Shown one piece after another: positions 9,038 through 18,045 of a DNA stretch of 64,000 bases. Each line of letters opens with the position of its first letter. Position 1 is the first letter of the stretch. A program made the position numbers and the translations under genes. The notes under the pieces were generated by a model. It saw only the letters and a program-made list of their open reading frames with translations. It had not been told where the DNA came from and searched no databases. Location: positions 310,001 to 374,000 of the forward strand of contig CP097466.1 of the NCBI GenBank assembly GCA_041874725.1, read 5' to 3'. This DNA is from Duganella sp. BuS-21. GTDB lineage: Bacteria > Pseudomonadota > Gammaproteobacteria > Burkholderiales > Burkholderiaceae_D.

Positions 9038-9664
9038 ATGAGTGCCAATTTTTCATTTGATACGCCCGACCGGCGCCCGCGCCCGGGTGTCGCGGCCGGT
9101 ATCGCCGTGTCGCTGGCGCTGCATGCACTGCTGCTGTTTGCCTACCGGCTGCCGGCCGATGCGCCCGCGCCGCCGCCGGGCGCCAAGGTGATGACGGTCT
9201 GGCTGCAGCCGCCCAAGCCGCCGGTGACAATCGCCAAGGTGGCGCCACCGCCTCCACTGTCCGACCAGCCGGCGCCACGCCAGCGCCGCGCACCAGCGCC
9301 GGTAGCCACGCGCTCGGCGGCGATTACCGTCTCCCCGGCATTGGAGCAGCCGGCCGTGGCGGCGCAAGCTTCGACGCCCGCGCCGGCTCCCGATCCGCTG
9401 TACCCAGACCAGCAGCCCAAACAATTCGACATGAACCAAGCGCTGAAAACCGCGCGCAAGCTGGCAAAGGAAAAAGATCCCGCCAAGACCGGCACCCTGA
9501 CGGCCCAGCTGGAAGCCCATCCGCTCTATGCGGAGCCCGCCGCCGGCGAACTGGCGAAGAAGATCGACGCCGCCAAGCGCCCCGATTGCAAGAACACCGG
9601 CGCCGGCCTGCTATCGCCGCTGATCTGGCTGCTCGACAAAAAAGACCACGGCTGCAAATTCTAA
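9038..9664 (+). CDS. TonB-like proline-rich membrane-anchored protein
   Basis: 208 residues. A short cytoplasmic N-terminus is followed by one membrane segment (about 18-36, AAGIAVSLALHALLLFAY) with the SxxxH pattern seen in TonB proteins. A Pro/Ala-rich periplasmic stretch covers about 40-130 and a small C-terminal domain with two Cys residues covers about 150-208. It may be a truncated TonB/TolA-type protein, but the usual TonB C-terminal fold is not evident. No ribosome site precedes the ATG, and an extended -10 (TGCTAGTAT, 9020-9028) suggests a near-leaderless message. Its stop overlaps that of convergent rsmI. Confidence 0.6.
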   Translation: MSANFSFDTPDRRPRPGVAAGIAVSLALHALLLFAYRLPADAPAPPPGAKVMTVWLQPPKPPVTIAKVAPPPPLSDQPAPRQRRAPAPVATRSAAITVSPALEQPAVAAQASTPAPAPDPLYPDQQPKQFDMNQALKTARKLAKEKDPAKTGTLTAQLEAHPLYAEPAAGELAKKIDAAKRPDCKNTGAGLLSPLIWLLDKKDHGCKF

Positions 9665-10569
9665 GCGCTGTCCTTCAGCACCAGCGCGCGGTCGTACAGG
9701 GCGTTTTTCTTGCGGCCGCTGATTTGCGCGGCCAGCCCGGCGGCCTGTTTAACAGGCAGCTCGGCCAGCAGAATCTGCAGCAGGCGATCGACCTCGACCT
9801 CATTTTCATCATCGGCCGGCGCGGCGCCTTCCAGCAGCACCACGAATTCGCCTTTTTCCCGATGCGCATCGGCCTTGATCCAGGCTTCGGCCTCGGACAG
9901 CGGGCAACGGTGGATTTCTTCAAACATCTTGGTCAGCTCGCGCGCGAACACCACCTGGCGGGTCGGCTCGAAGGCGGCCGCCAGCGCCGCAGCACAATCC
10001 AGTATCCGGTGCGGCGCTTCGTAGAACACCAAGGTCGCGGTAACCGCACGCAGCGTGCCGAGGAAATTCTCGCGCTGTTTGGCCTTGGCCGGCAAAAAAC
10101 CGACGAAGTAGAACTGATCGTTCACCAGCCCGCTGGCCGACAAGGCCGTTACCGCTGCCGACGCGCCCGGCAGCGGCAGCACCCGCAAGCCGGCCGCGCG
10201 CACCGCATCGACGATGCGCGCGCCCGGATCGGACACGGCCGGCGTGCCGGCGTCCGACACCAGGGCGATGCGCTCACCCGCCTGCAGACGGGCAATCAAG
10301 GTCTCGGCCGCCTCGCGCTCATTGTGCTGATGCGCGGCAATCAATGGCTTGTGCAGGCCGAAGCGGTTCATCAAGGTGGCGGTATTTCTGGTGTCCTCGC
10401 ATGCCACAGCATTGACCAAGCTCAATACGTGCAGCGCGCGCAGGCTAATATCGGCCACATTGCCGATCGGGGTCGCCACGACGTACAAGGTTGCGCTAGG
10501 ATAGCTCTGGTGCGCCGTTTCGCCCAAGACGGGCAGGCTGGCGATGGTAATGGAGTCGAGGTCGCTCAT
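9661..10569 (-). CDS. rsmI: 16S rRNA (cytidine(1402)-2'-O)-methyltransferase
   Basis: SAM-dependent 2'-O-methylation of C1402 in the ribosomal P site. 302 residues from the ATG at 10569. Motifs: LYVVATPIGNVADISLRAL, CEDTRNTATL, SDAGTPAVSDPG and FYEAPHR. The frame stays open to 11013, but that part lies antisense to lpoA and shows no family similarity. It is divergent from lpoA with only ten bases between start codons, as in the E. coli yraL/yraM pair. Confidence 0.96.
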   Translation of the reverse strand: MSDLDSITIASLPVLGETAHQSYPSATLYVVATPIGNVADISLRALHVLSLVNAVACEDTRNTATLMNRFGLHKPLIAAHQHNEREAAETLIARLQAGERIALVSDAGTPAVSDPGARIVDAVRAAGLRVLPLPGASAAVTALSASGLVNDQFYFVGFLPAKAKQRENFLGTLRAVTATLVFYEAPHRILDCAAALAAAFEPTRQVVFARELTKMFEEIHRCPLSEAEAWIKADAHREKGEFVVLLEGAAPADDENEVEVDRLLQILLAELPVKQAAGLAAQISGRKKNALYDRALVLKDSA

Positions 10570-10579
10570 TGGGGGTAGG

Positions 10580-11992
10580 ATGAAAAGTGTGAGGTTGACG
10601 CTGCTGTGCATGGCTGCCGCAGTGCTGAGTGCATGCAGCACGCCGTTTTGCGACGCGCCGGGGGGATTGTGCTCGCCCCAGCCGGCAAAAACAAGTCCAC
10701 CACCGCGTGTGGTGGCTGCGCCGCTGCCGCCGCCTTTGCCCCAACCGCCGCCTGAACCGCCGCAGCCGGCGGCCGAAGTGTACGCCATCACCCTGCCCGG
10801 CGCAGTCCCCGAAGACCGCAGCCAGTTGCCGCCGCGCGCCGAGCCGCCGGCCGTTACCCGCGCAGCCGACGACGGCGGCACGCCATCCACCGCGCCGATC
10901 CGCATCGGCCTGCTGCTGCCGCTGCGCTCGGAAACCCTGGGCACGGCCGCCGATGCCGTGCGCGCCGGCTTCATGGCCGGCTGGGAGCGCGACCGGGAGA
11001 ACATCACCGTCACCGTGCTGGAAACCGGCGATGTGCCGCAGGATATCCTGGCCGTCTACGCCCGCGCCCTGCAAGACCAGGATATCGTGGTCGGCCCGCT
11101 GTCGCGCACGGCGGTGGCCACCGTCGCCGGCAGCGCGCTGGTCAGCAAGCCCACCATCGCCCTGAATTATCCGGAAGGCCACGGCCAGCCGGGCGCCATG
11201 CCGCTGCCGCCGAACCTGCTGGCGATCGGCCTGTCGATCGAAGAAGAGGCGCGTCAGGCCGCCGTGTGGGCCGCCGCCGAGCAGCCGGACGGCGCCGCGC
11301 TGGTATTGGTCACCGGTTCCGCCTGGCAGCGCCGCGTGGCCTCGGCCTTTGCCGCCCAGTGGCAGAAGCAGGGCCGCCAGTTGCGCACGGTTGAGCTGAA
11401 CGCGCCGGACGGCTACCTCAGCGATCCCGAACTGGTGCAGCTGCGCGCCAGTCTGCGCCAGCAGCGGCCCGCGCTGCTGTTCTCGGCCATGGGCCCGGAC
11501 CAGACCCGCCAGCTGCGCATGGCCCTGGCCAGCACCCTGAGCACCGAGCCGGACAACCCGACCTTCAGCACCGCCGACGCGCTGCCACCGCCGCCGGCCG
11601 CGCCCACCGAGCAATTCAACGCTCTGCCGATCTACGGCACTTCGGCCCTGAATCCCGGCCGCAGCAGCACCTTCCCGACCCAGGACCTGGACGGCGTGCG
11701 CCTGCTGGACCTGCCGTGGCAAGTGCAGCGCGACCATCCGGCGGTGATGGTCTACCCGCAGGACATGCACAGCGGCCCCGGCAGCGCCGACATGGCCCGC
11801 CTGTACGCGCTCGGCATCGACGCTTTCCGCATCGCGCGCGAAATCGGCCGCCATCCGGCCGGCCGCTTCCACCTGGACGGCGTGACCGGCAAGCTGACCA
11901 TCGATTTCGGCCGTGGCCCGGCCAGTTTCGAGCGGGTCGAGCAATCGGCCATCTACAAAAACGGCGCGGCGCAGCCGGTACTGCACCCATGA
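10580..11992 (+). CDS. lpoA: penicillin-binding protein activator LpoA-like lipoprotein
   Basis: 470 residues from the ATG at 10580, preceded by GGGGGTAGG. Lipoprotein signal with lipobox LSAC at about residue 17, then a Pro-rich linker (about 30-75), then a periplasmic-binding-protein-like fold (IRIGLLLPLRSETLGTAADAVRAG). It lacks the N-terminal TPR half of E. coli LpoA and so is the shorter betaproteobacterial form. The family is exported to the outer membrane and stimulates PBP1a peptidoglycan synthesis. The rsmI-lpoA-yraN-diaA-dolP order supports the call. Confidence 0.88.
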   Translation: MKSVRLTLLCMAAAVLSACSTPFCDAPGGLCSPQPAKTSPPPRVVAAPLPPPLPQPPPEPPQPAAEVYAITLPGAVPEDRSQLPPRAEPPAVTRAADDGGTPSTAPIRIGLLLPLRSETLGTAADAVRAGFMAGWERDRENITVTVLETGDVPQDILAVYARALQDQDIVVGPLSRTAVATVAGSALVSKPTIALNYPEGHGQPGAMPLPPNLLAIGLSIEEEARQAAVWAAAEQPDGAALVLVTGSAWQRRVASAFAAQWQKQGRQLRTVELNAPDGYLSDPELVQLRASLRQQRPALLFSAMGPDQTRQLRMALASTLSTEPDNPTFSTADALPPPPAAPTEQFNALPIYGTSALNPGRSSTFPTQDLDGVRLLDLPWQVQRDHPAVMVYPQDMHSGPGSADMARLYALGIDAFRIAREIGRHPAGRFHLDGVTGKLTIDFGRGPASFERVEQSAIYKNGAAQPVLHP

Positions 11993-11999
11993 GGACGCC

Positions 12000-12350
12000 A
12001 TGCCGCGCACCCTACAGCAGCGGCTCGGCCGGCTGGGCGAGGACCGGGCCCTGGCCCACCTCGTGGCCCAGGGCTTGACGCTGCTGGAGCGCAATTTCCT
12101 GTGCAAGGCCGGAGAAATCGACCTGATTTTGATGGAAGGGCCGATGCTGGTGTTCGCGGAAGTCCGCCAGCGCGCCAGCAGCAAGTTCGGCGGCGCCGTC
12201 TACAGCGTCACCCCGGCCAAGCAGCAGCGCCTGCTGCGCGCTGCACAATATTATCTTTTACGCCACAAAATTCCGCCACCGTGCCGCTTCGACCTGGTCG
12301 CCATCGACGGCGAAAAGTTGTCCTGGGTGCAAAATGTGCTGGAGATGTAA
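12000..12350 (+). CDS. yraN: YraN family (UPF0102) putative endonuclease-fold protein
   Basis: 116 residues from the ATG at 12000, seven bases after the lpoA stop. It has the family pattern LGRLGEDRALAHLVAQG, then NFLCKAGEIDLI and VFAEVRQR, which form the D-E-x-K-like nuclease core, although the usual EVK is EVR here. Function in the cell is not established for the family. The frame is open upstream to 11913 inside lpoA, without family similarity. Confidence 0.9.
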   Translation: MPRTLQQRLGRLGEDRALAHLVAQGLTLLERNFLCKAGEIDLILMEGPMLVFAEVRQRASSKFGGAVYSVTPAKQQRLLRAAQYYLLRHKIPPPCRFDLVAIDGEKLSWVQNVLEM

Positions 12351-12392
12351 GCATTTTTAACAGCGCTTGTCCGGTCTGCCGGACGACTGCAC

Positions 12393-12398
12393 TATAAT
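12393..12398 (+). promoter_or_regulatory. -10 element before diaA
   Basis: A perfect TATAAT lies ten bases before the diaA ATG. The best -35-like match (TTGTCC, 12367-12372) is 20 bases away, longer than ideal. A start about seven bases downstream would leave only 2-3 untranslated bases, and no ribosome site is visible. Confidence 0.5.
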
Positions 12399-12407
12399 CA
12401 GCACACT

Positions 12408-13004
12408 ATGAATAATCAACGCATCCTCTCGCACTTCCACGAAAGTGCCGAACTCAAAATCCAATCCGCCACCGTCCTCGCCCCGCATATCGCGCAGGCG
12501 ATCGAGATGATGTTCTCGGCGCTGTCCAACGGCAACAAGATCCTGGTCTGCGGCAATGGCGGTTCGGCCGCCGACTCGCAACACTTTGCGGCCGAGCTGG
12601 TGGGCCGCTTCGAGCGCGAACGTTTCCCGCTGCCGGCAATTGCCCTGACCACCGACACCTCGATCCTGACGGCCGTGGCCAACGACTACAGCTACCGCGA
12701 GATCTTCTCCAAGCAGGTGCAAGCGTTCGGCCAGGCCGGCGACATCCTGCTGGCGTTCTCCACCTCGGGCAACTCCGGCAACGTGATGGCGGCGATTGAA
12801 GCGGCGCTGGAGCGCGAAATGCGCGTGGTGGCCATGACCGGCAAAGGCGGCGGCGCCATCGGCAAGATGCTGACCGACGCCGACGTCCATATCTGCGTAC
12901 CGCACGATCGTACCGCCCGCATCCAGGAAGTCCATCTGGTCACCATACACTGCATTTGCGACGGCATCGACGTCGCGCTGTTCGGAGGAGATGTGAATGA
13001 ATAA
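12408..13004 (+). CDS. diaA: SIS-domain protein, DiaA-like (phosphoheptose isomerase family)
   Basis: 198 residues, a single sugar-isomerase domain with [24 protein letters not shown] and [12 protein letters not shown]. Sequence alone cannot fully separate GmhA (sedoheptulose-7-phosphate isomerase, LPS heptose pathway) from DiaA (DnaA-binding replication-timing factor). The position between yraN and the BON lipoprotein matches diaA. It overlaps dolP by eight bases. No ribosome site is seen before the ATG. Confidence 0.85.
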   Translation: MNNQRILSHFHESAELKIQSATVLAPHIAQAIEMMFSALSNGNKILVCGNGGSAADSQHFAAELVGRFERERFPLPAIALTTDTSILTAVANDYSYREIFSKQVQAFGQAGDILLAFSTSGNSGNVMAAIEAALEREMRVVAMTGKGGGAIGKMLTDADVHICVPHDRTARIQEVHLVTIHCICDGIDVALFGGDVNE

Positions 13005-13662
13005 TTCCAGCGCTATCTGGAAGAAGGTACAACGTCCGCTGGCCCTGAGCGTGCTGTGCGGCGCCATGCTGGCCTCCTTGTCGGGCTGCGTCGCGCTGGT
13101 TGCGGGCGGTGCGATTTCCGGTACCCTGGCCGCTTCCGACCGCCGCACTTTCGGCGCGCAGACGGAAGACCGGGCGATTGAAGTCAAGAGCGCGATCAAG
13201 GTCAACAATGTGGGCGGCGACGCCGCCCACGTCAACATCAACAGCTTCAACCGCCGCGCCCTGGTCACCGGCGAAGTGCGCGACGAAGCCATGAAAGCCG
13301 CCATCGAACGCGAAATCCGCGGCGTGGAAGGCGTGATCGACGTCATCAACGAACTGGAAATCGCCGGCCCGGCCAGCTACACCTCGCGTTCCAGCGACAC
13401 CATCATCACCACCAAGGTGAAGGCCAGCCTGGTCGACGCCAAGGACATTTCGGCCAACTCCTACCAGGTGGTGACCGAGCGCGGCGTGGTTTACCTCCAG
13501 GGTCGCGTGACCCAGCGCGAAGGCCAGATCGGCGCCGACATCGCACGCGGCGTCAGCGGCGTGACCAAGGTCGTCAAGGTGTTTGAATACATCTCGGAAG
13601 ACGAGTGGAAATCGTATCAATCCAAGCCTGCGAATACGGGCAGCTCGGCCCCAAGCCAATGA
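12997..13662 (+). CDS. dolP: double-BON-domain outer-membrane lipoprotein, DolP-like
   Basis: 221 residues. Lipobox LSGC with lipidated C31, then two BON domains (about 65-135 and 145-210). In E. coli the homologue (YraP/DolP) supports outer-membrane integrity and BAM function. GGAGG precedes the ATG inside diaA, and the two genes overlap by eight bases. The stop overlaps the start of the next gene (ATGA). Confidence 0.92.
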   Translation: MNNSSAIWKKVQRPLALSVLCGAMLASLSGCVALVAGGAISGTLAASDRRTFGAQTEDRAIEVKSAIKVNNVGGDAAHVNINSFNRRALVTGEVRDEAMKAAIEREIRGVEGVIDVINELEIAGPASYTSRSSDTIITTKVKASLVDAKDISANSYQVVTERGVVYLQGRVTQREGQIGADIARGVSGVTKVVKVFEYISEDEWKSYQSKPANTGSSAPSQ

Positions 13663-14171
13663 GCGACGCCTCCCGCGCCTGGATCAAACCGGTGATCGCC
13701 GCCGTGGTGCTGGCCGCCATCGGTTTCGGCGGCTACACCGCGCTGGCCAAGCGCGAGGTGGCGCCGGAAGTCACCTTCCTCAGCATCAAGGGCGAGAAGA
13801 TCGCGCCTGAAAACCTGCGGGGCAAGGTGGTGATGGTCAATTTCTGGGCCACGTCGTGCACCACCTGCGTGGCCGAAATGCCGCAGATGGTCGATACCTA
13901 CAACAAGTTCAAGGCGCAGGGCCTGGAATTCGTCGCCGTGGCGATGAGCTACGATCCGCCCAATTACGTGATGAACTACGCCGAAACGCGGCAGTTGCCG
14001 TTCAAGGTGGCGCTGGACGTGGACGGCTCGGCCGCCAAGGCCTACGGCGACGTCGCCATGACGCCGACCACTTTCGTCATCGGCAAGGATGGCAAGATCC
14101 TCAAGCGCTACCTCGGCGCACCGGACTTTCCGGCACTGCACAAGCTGCTGGAAGCCTCGCTCAAGAGCTGA
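13659..14171 (+). CDS. TlpA-like membrane-anchored thioredoxin
   Basis: 170 residues from the ATG at 13659, which overlaps the dolP stop. One N-terminal membrane anchor (about 9-29), then a periplasmic TlpA/ResA-type thioredoxin fold with NFWATSCTTC (C67 and C70) and the cis-Pro loop MTPTTFVIGKDGKI. Likely a periplasmic thiol reductase. Its fusion to the dolP operon suggests an envelope role. Substrate unknown. Confidence 0.88.
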   Translation: MSDASRAWIKPVIAAVVLAAIGFGGYTALAKREVAPEVTFLSIKGEKIAPENLRGKVVMVNFWATSCTTCVAEMPQMVDTYNKFKAQGLEFVAVAMSYDPPNYVMNYAETRQLPFKVALDVDGSAAKAYGDVAMTPTTFVIGKDGKILKRYLGAPDFPALHKLLEASLKS

Positions 14172-14224
14172 CTGGCACGGTGCTTGCATGGTCTATGGCT
14201 CTCCTCAACTTCAAGGAAGCCGCC

Positions 14225-14668
14225 ATGGATCGCCAGCTCGTTACGCAAAAAATCATCTCCACCAAGGTCGCCAAGCAGATGCGCTGGGCCGACCTCGCCC
14301 AGCAATTTGGCCAGAGCAAGGAATGGACGACGGCCGCGCTGCTCGGCCAGATGACTTTCAACCGCGAGCAGGCCGACAAGGCGCAAGAACTGTTCGACCT
14401 CACCGACGAGGAAGCCGCCTGGCTGCAGATCGTGCCCTACAAAGGTTCGCTGCCGAGCGCCGTGCCGACCGATCCGCTGATCTACCGCTGGTATGAAATC
14501 GTCAGCGTCTACGGCACCGCCATCAAGGAATTGATCCACGAGGAATTCGGCGACGGCATCATGAGCGCGATCGACTTCTCGATGGATATCCAGCGCGCAG
14601 CCGATCCCAAGGGCGACCGCGTGCAGGTGGTCCTCAGCGGCAAGTTTCTGCCCTACAAATCCTATTGA
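14225..14668 (+). CDS. cynS: cyanate hydratase (cyanase)
   Basis: Converts cyanate and bicarbonate to ammonia and CO2. 147 residues from the ATG at 14225, which has AAGGA about eight bases upstream. N-terminal helical domain (about 1-75) and C-terminal catalytic domain with R88, E91 and S114, in the same spacing as the E. coli triad (96, 99, 122). No cynT carbonic anhydrase or cynR regulator is adjacent, so it stands apart from the usual cyn operon. Confidence 0.95.
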   Translation: MDRQLVTQKIISTKVAKQMRWADLAQQFGQSKEWTTAALLGQMTFNREQADKAQELFDLTDEEAAWLQIVPYKGSLPSAVPTDPLIYRWYEIVSVYGTAIKELIHEEFGDGIMSAIDFSMDIQRAADPKGDRVQVVLSGKFLPYKSY

Positions 14669-14670
14669 TT

Positions 14671-14750
14671 GGCACCCCACACGGAAGGGTCGCACCCCGT
14701 ACCGGGTCCGACCCTGAGCCGCAGCGGTGTGCGGGTTGTGCAGGTGCCGC
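14671..14750. repeat. dispersed repeat family R3, inverted partial copy
   Basis: On the minus strand it carries AACCCGCACACCGCTGCGG followed by a GGGTC...GACCC hairpin. The 19-base block is shared exactly with the longer copies at 22040-22197 and 56730-56881. It fills the gap between cynS and the convergent DUF3034 gene. Confidence 0.75.
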
Positions 14751-14789
14751 ACGCTTTGATTGCGGCAGGCTACGTCAACCCCGCCATCC

Positions 14790-15671
14790 TTAGAAGCCGG
14801 CCTGCACCGAGAGGTACAGCCCTTTCTGCTTCTTCGGATTGAAAATGGTGATGTCGCCCAGATTGGCATACGCCGCCGTCACCGAGACGTGCTTGGTCGG
14901 GAACCAGGCCAGGAAGGCGTCGTAATACGCCTTCTCGTCGTCCACGCCCAGGTTGTGCGGCTTGCGGCGATATTCGGCGCCGAGCGCCAACTGGCGGTTG
15001 ATCAGGTAGGCGGCCGAGAACTCCGGCATCAGGCGCGTGCTGTCGTTGCGGTCGCCGCCGAAGCCCAGCAAGCCCATCTGATTGGCGCGGGTGGCGCGCA
15101 GGGTGGCGTTCAGCAGCAGGCTCTGCTCCAGATAGATCTTGGTGGCCGAGACATAGTAGTCATAGCCGCTGTCGTTCTTGGCGCCGAGCTGCTTGACGTT
15201 GGTCACACCGAGCGCTTCCAGCCCGCGCACACCCTTGTTTTTCTTGTACATGATGCCGATGGCCACCTGCGGCAGCCACACATCCTGTTCGTAGACGGCG
15301 TCGCCCAGCACCTTGTACTTGAGGCCGACGATGTCCTGCTTGATGTTGAGCTTGTCGAGCGGCGCCAGGCTGCCCTTGAATTCCTGGTTGGCGAACGACA
15401 GTTCCAAGCGGTCGGCAATGCCGATCGCCACACCGTAGCTGCCCAGCTTGTAGTCCTGGGTGTTGATGTAGGTGTAATGCGCGTTCGCGCCCCAGCTATC
15501 GCGGGTGCCGTAGCCGCTGATCAGCGCCCACGGCGTGATGCCGCCACCGCCCGCGCCTTCCACCTGCACTACGCCGCCGGTGGCCAGCAATTTGCCCATG
15601 TCGGGCGTCGATTGGGCGGACGCGGCGCCGCCCACCAATACCGCCATCACAGCGGGAATGATCTTGTTCAT
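14790..15671 (-). CDS. DUF3034 family exported protein, probable outer-membrane beta-barrel
   Basis: 293 residues from the ATG at 15671. Signal peptide (about 1-19, cleaving after ASA), then alternating amphipathic strands rich in aromatic and Gly residues, ending in a terminal Phe (LYLSVQAGF) as outer-membrane barrels do. I recognise the family as DUF3034; its function is unknown. It starts 13 bases after the exported globin gene, so the two are likely one operon. Frame similarity stops before the upstream in-frame ATG at 15743. Confidence 0.78.
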   Translation of the reverse strand: MNKIIPAVMAVLVGGAASAQSTPDMGKLLATGGVVQVEGAGGGGITPWALISGYGTRDSWGANAHYTYINTQDYKLGSYGVAIGIADRLELSFANQEFKGSLAPLDKLNIKQDIVGLKYKVLGDAVYEQDVWLPQVAIGIMYKKNKGVRGLEALGVTNVKQLGAKNDSGYDYYVSATKIYLEQSLLLNATLRATRANQMGLLGFGGDRNDSTRLMPEFSAAYLINRQLALGAEYRRKPHNLGVDDEKAYYDAFLAWFPTKHVSVTAAYANLGDITIFNPKKQKGLYLSVQAGF

Positions 15672-15684
15672 TATTCTGCTCCCG

Positions 15685-16158
15685 TTATTTGGTGACGATG
15701 TCGCGCTGCATGGGTGCCAACTTGGCGACCAGCTTGAGGGCAACGCTGCTTGGTACCTTGTGCTGTTCCATCGCGAGCTGCAAGTCCTCGGTCAGCGCAT
15801 TGAACATGGCGTTGGTGATCTTCAGGTCCTGGTGCACGGTCTTCATGTCGCGCACGGTGCCGACACCATCCATGGTCTTGTCGCGGTATTTGCCGGTGTA
15901 CTTGCAGGGACCGCCGGCGAATTCGCAGAACTGCTCCTGCAGGCGCGCGTTAATCTGCGGAATATCGAAATCGGTGAAGTTGTCCTTGATGCGCGGATCG
16001 GCCAGCACCAAGGTGACGAAGGTGTCGACGATCTTCTTGATGCCTTCCTTGCCGCCCAGGCCCTGGTAGGTGGCATCGTCGGTGTACGGCGTTTGCGCCA
16101 TCGCCAGTGACGAGGCAAAGAGCAGGCTGCAGCCAACCCGCTTGATGAATTTTTTCAT
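15685..16158 (-). CDS. exported group-1 truncated haemoglobin
   Basis: 157 residues with a clear signal peptide (residues 1-21, LAMA-QTPY), which is unusual for a globin. The mature part follows the group-1 pattern: YQGLGGKEGIKKIVDTFV, ADPRIKDNF, then the proximal His in MKTVHQDLKI and KVPSSVALKLVAKLAPMQRDIV. An extra loop with two Cys residues (about 78-86) lies before the proximal region. A haem-binding periplasmic protein is likely; oxygen, NO or electron transfer roles are all possible. In operon with the DUF3034 gene. Confidence 0.85.
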   Translation of the reverse strand: MKKFIKRVGCSLLFASSLAMAQTPYTDDATYQGLGGKEGIKKIVDTFVTLVLADPRIKDNFTDFDIPQINARLQEQFCEFAGGPCKYTGKYRDKTMDGVGTVRDMKTVHQDLKITNAMFNALTEDLQLAMEQHKVPSSVALKLVAKLAPMQRDIVTK

Positions 16159-16250
16159 GTTAGTCCTTGAGGAAGAAACGCGATAAAAACAATTCAGCGG
16201 GGGCTGGGCTTGACTGCAATTTATCAGATGAGTATCAAATTGCCCTCATT

Positions 16251-16673
16251 TTACTTGGGATAGAGAATCATTTGGGTGCAGCGAAACAACGCTATTGTTT
16301 TGCCAGTATCTTTATTGATGACGGTGGCGTCCCAAACCTGGGTGGTGCGGCCCAGGTGCACGGCGCTGGCGGTGGCCACCACCGTGCCCTCGCGCGCGGT
16401 GCCGAGGTGGTTCGATTTCAGCTCGATGGTGGTGAAATTCTGCGCGCCGTCGGGCAGGTGCGAGAAACAGGCGTAGCCGCAAGCCGTGTCGGCCAGCGTG
16501 ACCACGCTGCCGGCATGCAGGAAACCGTTCGGCGCCAGGTGCTTGCCGCTGACGGCAAACTCGGCGACGATTTCGTTTTCCTTCACCGAGGTGATGGCGA
16601 TGCCCAGATGGTCCGGCAAGGTGCCCTTGCCGAAGGTGTTGAAATAATCGACGTTAAATTTTTCTGCATTCAT
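16251..16673 (-). CDS. PaaI-type hotdog-fold thioesterase
   Basis: 140 residues, single hotdog domain: LPDHLGIAITSVKENEIVAEF, then GFLHAGSVVTLADTACGYAC with the conserved HxGxxxxLADT motif, and IELKSNHLG. Acyl-CoA thioesterase activity is likely. It lies 18 bases upstream of the anti-sigma stop on the same strand, so it may be read from the sigma operon as well as its own promoter. Confidence 0.88.
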   Translation of the reverse strand: MNAEKFNVDYFNTFGKGTLPDHLGIAITSVKENEIVAEFAVSGKHLAPNGFLHAGSVVTLADTACGYACFSHLPDGAQNFTTIELKSNHLGTAREGTVVATASAVHLGRTTQVWDATVINKDTGKTIALFRCTQMILYPK

Positions 16674-16691
16674 GCTATCCCCTTACTCTTG

Positions 16692-17384
16692 TCACATTAC
16701 GCGTACCCACGCGCCTTTGTAGAGTATAGGGCCGGTCGGGCCTTTCGGATCGGGCGAGCCGCCTTTCGGCTCCAGTGAAACCGCCAGCAACGCCACGTCG
16801 TCACCCACGGCGCTGCTGGTCAGCGCCAGTTTGACCTCGCCCTTGTCGGCCAGCAGGCCCAGCGAACGCGGATTGCCTTGCTTCGGCACGGCCCATAGCT
16901 GCAGCGTCTTGTCGCTGGCCACCGGCGCGTTGCCGACCAGGCGCACGGTCAGCGCTTGGCGGCCGGCGTCGCCGGTCAACACCAGGGCGGTCTGCGATTT
17001 TTCATCGGTCAGCGTGGCGATGTAATCGAGTTGCGGCGTATCGAGCAGGCGCAGACCGATCACCACCACCAGCAGGGCCGCCACGGCGCTCGACAGCACG
17101 CCCAGCGAACGCCAGAAGTTCAGCGACTCCAGCCAGCCGGCGCGCGCCGGCCGCAGATTCAGGCGGCGCTCGATGCTGTCCCACACCTGCTTGCGCGGCG
17201 GCTGCGCGGTGGCGAATTCCGCCATCGGCACCAGCCGGTCTTGCCATTCGACGGTCAGCATGCGCAGCGCGGCGTCGTTGTGCATATAGCCTTCGAAGCG
17301 GCGACGGGCGCCGCCTTTCAGCGTGCCCAGCACATACTCGGCGGCCAGTTTGTCGCGCAGGGGCGCGTTGTCGCGGATATTCAT
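16692..17384 (-). CDS. RskA-like anti-sigma factor
   Basis: 230 residues. An N-terminal cytoplasmic anti-sigma segment (about 1-85; [18 protein letters not shown] fits the family), one membrane helix (about 93-112) and a periplasmic RskA-type domain (about 120-230; [24 protein letters not shown]). It overlaps the sigma gene by four bases, the usual arrangement for a membrane anti-sigma released by regulated proteolysis. Confidence 0.88.
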   Translation of the reverse strand: MNIRDNAPLRDKLAAEYVLGTLKGGARRRFEGYMHNDAALRMLTVEWQDRLVPMAEFATAQPPRKQVWDSIERRLNLRPARAGWLESLNFWRSLGVLSSAVAALLVVVIGLRLLDTPQLDYIATLTDEKSQTALVLTGDAGRQALTVRLVGNAPVASDKTLQLWAVPKQGNPRSLGLLADKGEVKLALTSSAVGDDVALLAVSLEPKGGSPDPKGPTGPILYKGAWVRVM

Positions 17385-17968
17385 GGGCGCTCGCCTTTCG
17401 TCAGGCAGGTCTTCAGGCGCTCCAGGCTGCGGCGTATCCAGGTTTTGACGGTGCCGATCGGCAGCGCCAGCTGTTGCGCCACTTCGCTATGCGACAGCTC
17501 GTGGAAGAACGCCAGTCCCAATACCTGGCGATGCAGGCCTTCCAGCGCGGACATGCAGCGGGCCAGAGCCTTGGCGTCCTGGCTCAGTTCAAGCGCCTCG
17601 ATGGGCGTGGCGGCGGGGTCGTGCAAGGCGTTCATGATGTCGGCGTCAAATTGGTCGCTATCGATTTCGGCGGCACTGTCGCTGCGGCGGAGCAGATCGT
17701 AAGCCTTGTTGCGCACCACGGTGGTCATCCACGTCATCGGTGCGGCCAAATGGCTTTGATAGCTGCCGGCGTTGTGCCAGATCGCGACGAAACTTTCCTG
17801 CAATACCTCTTCAGCCAGTTCGCGCTTACCTAATATACGCAGCGCGAAGCCAAACAGTTTCGCTGAGGTCGCATCATAAAGCGAACGGAAGGCAGTGGCG
17901 TCACGCCGGGCGGCGCCTTGCAGCCAGGTGCGGAGTTGCTGGGGATCGAGGGAAGAGGAGTCGGCCAC
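17381..17968 (-). CDS. ECF-type RNA polymerase sigma factor
   Basis: 195 residues from the GTG at 17968, with AAGG six bases upstream. The frame is open to an ATG at 18094, but the extra residues lack similarity. Region 2 lies at about 25-90 ([20 protein letters not shown]) and region 4 at about 130-185 ([35 protein letters not shown]). Only regions 2 and 4 are present, so it is an ECF sigma. It likely reads the TGAATC-N17-CGTATA promoters at 18046 and 20163. It is divergent from the receptor gene. Confidence 0.92.
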   Translation of the reverse strand: MADSSSLDPQQLRTWLQGAARRDATAFRSLYDATSAKLFGFALRILGKRELAEEVLQESFVAIWHNAGSYQSHLAAPMTWMTTVVRNKAYDLLRRSDSAAEIDSDQFDADIMNALHDPAATPIEALELSQDAKALARCMSALEGLHRQVLGLAFFHELSHSEVAQQLALPIGTVKTWIRRSLERLKTCLTKGERP

Positions 17969-18011
17969 TGCACGCCTTATGAGTAGGAGGTTAGACCTCA
18001 AGCTTGAGCAA

Positions 18012-18020
18012 ATTATCACA
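18012..18020 (-). promoter_or_regulatory. extended -10 before the ECF sigma gene
   Basis: Minus-strand TGTGATAAT is an extended -10 (TG-N-GATAAT) 44 bases before the GTG. No ECF-type element is seen on this strand, so the sigma gene may have a housekeeping promoter. Confidence 0.4.
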
Positions 18021-18045
18021 TTCCCGTCCGCGCACGAAAGAAAAT

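Noticed and set aside
10570..11013. N-terminal extension of the rsmI reading frame
   Set aside because: It is antisense to lpoA, has no family similarity, and the ATG at 10569 gives the normal RsmI length.
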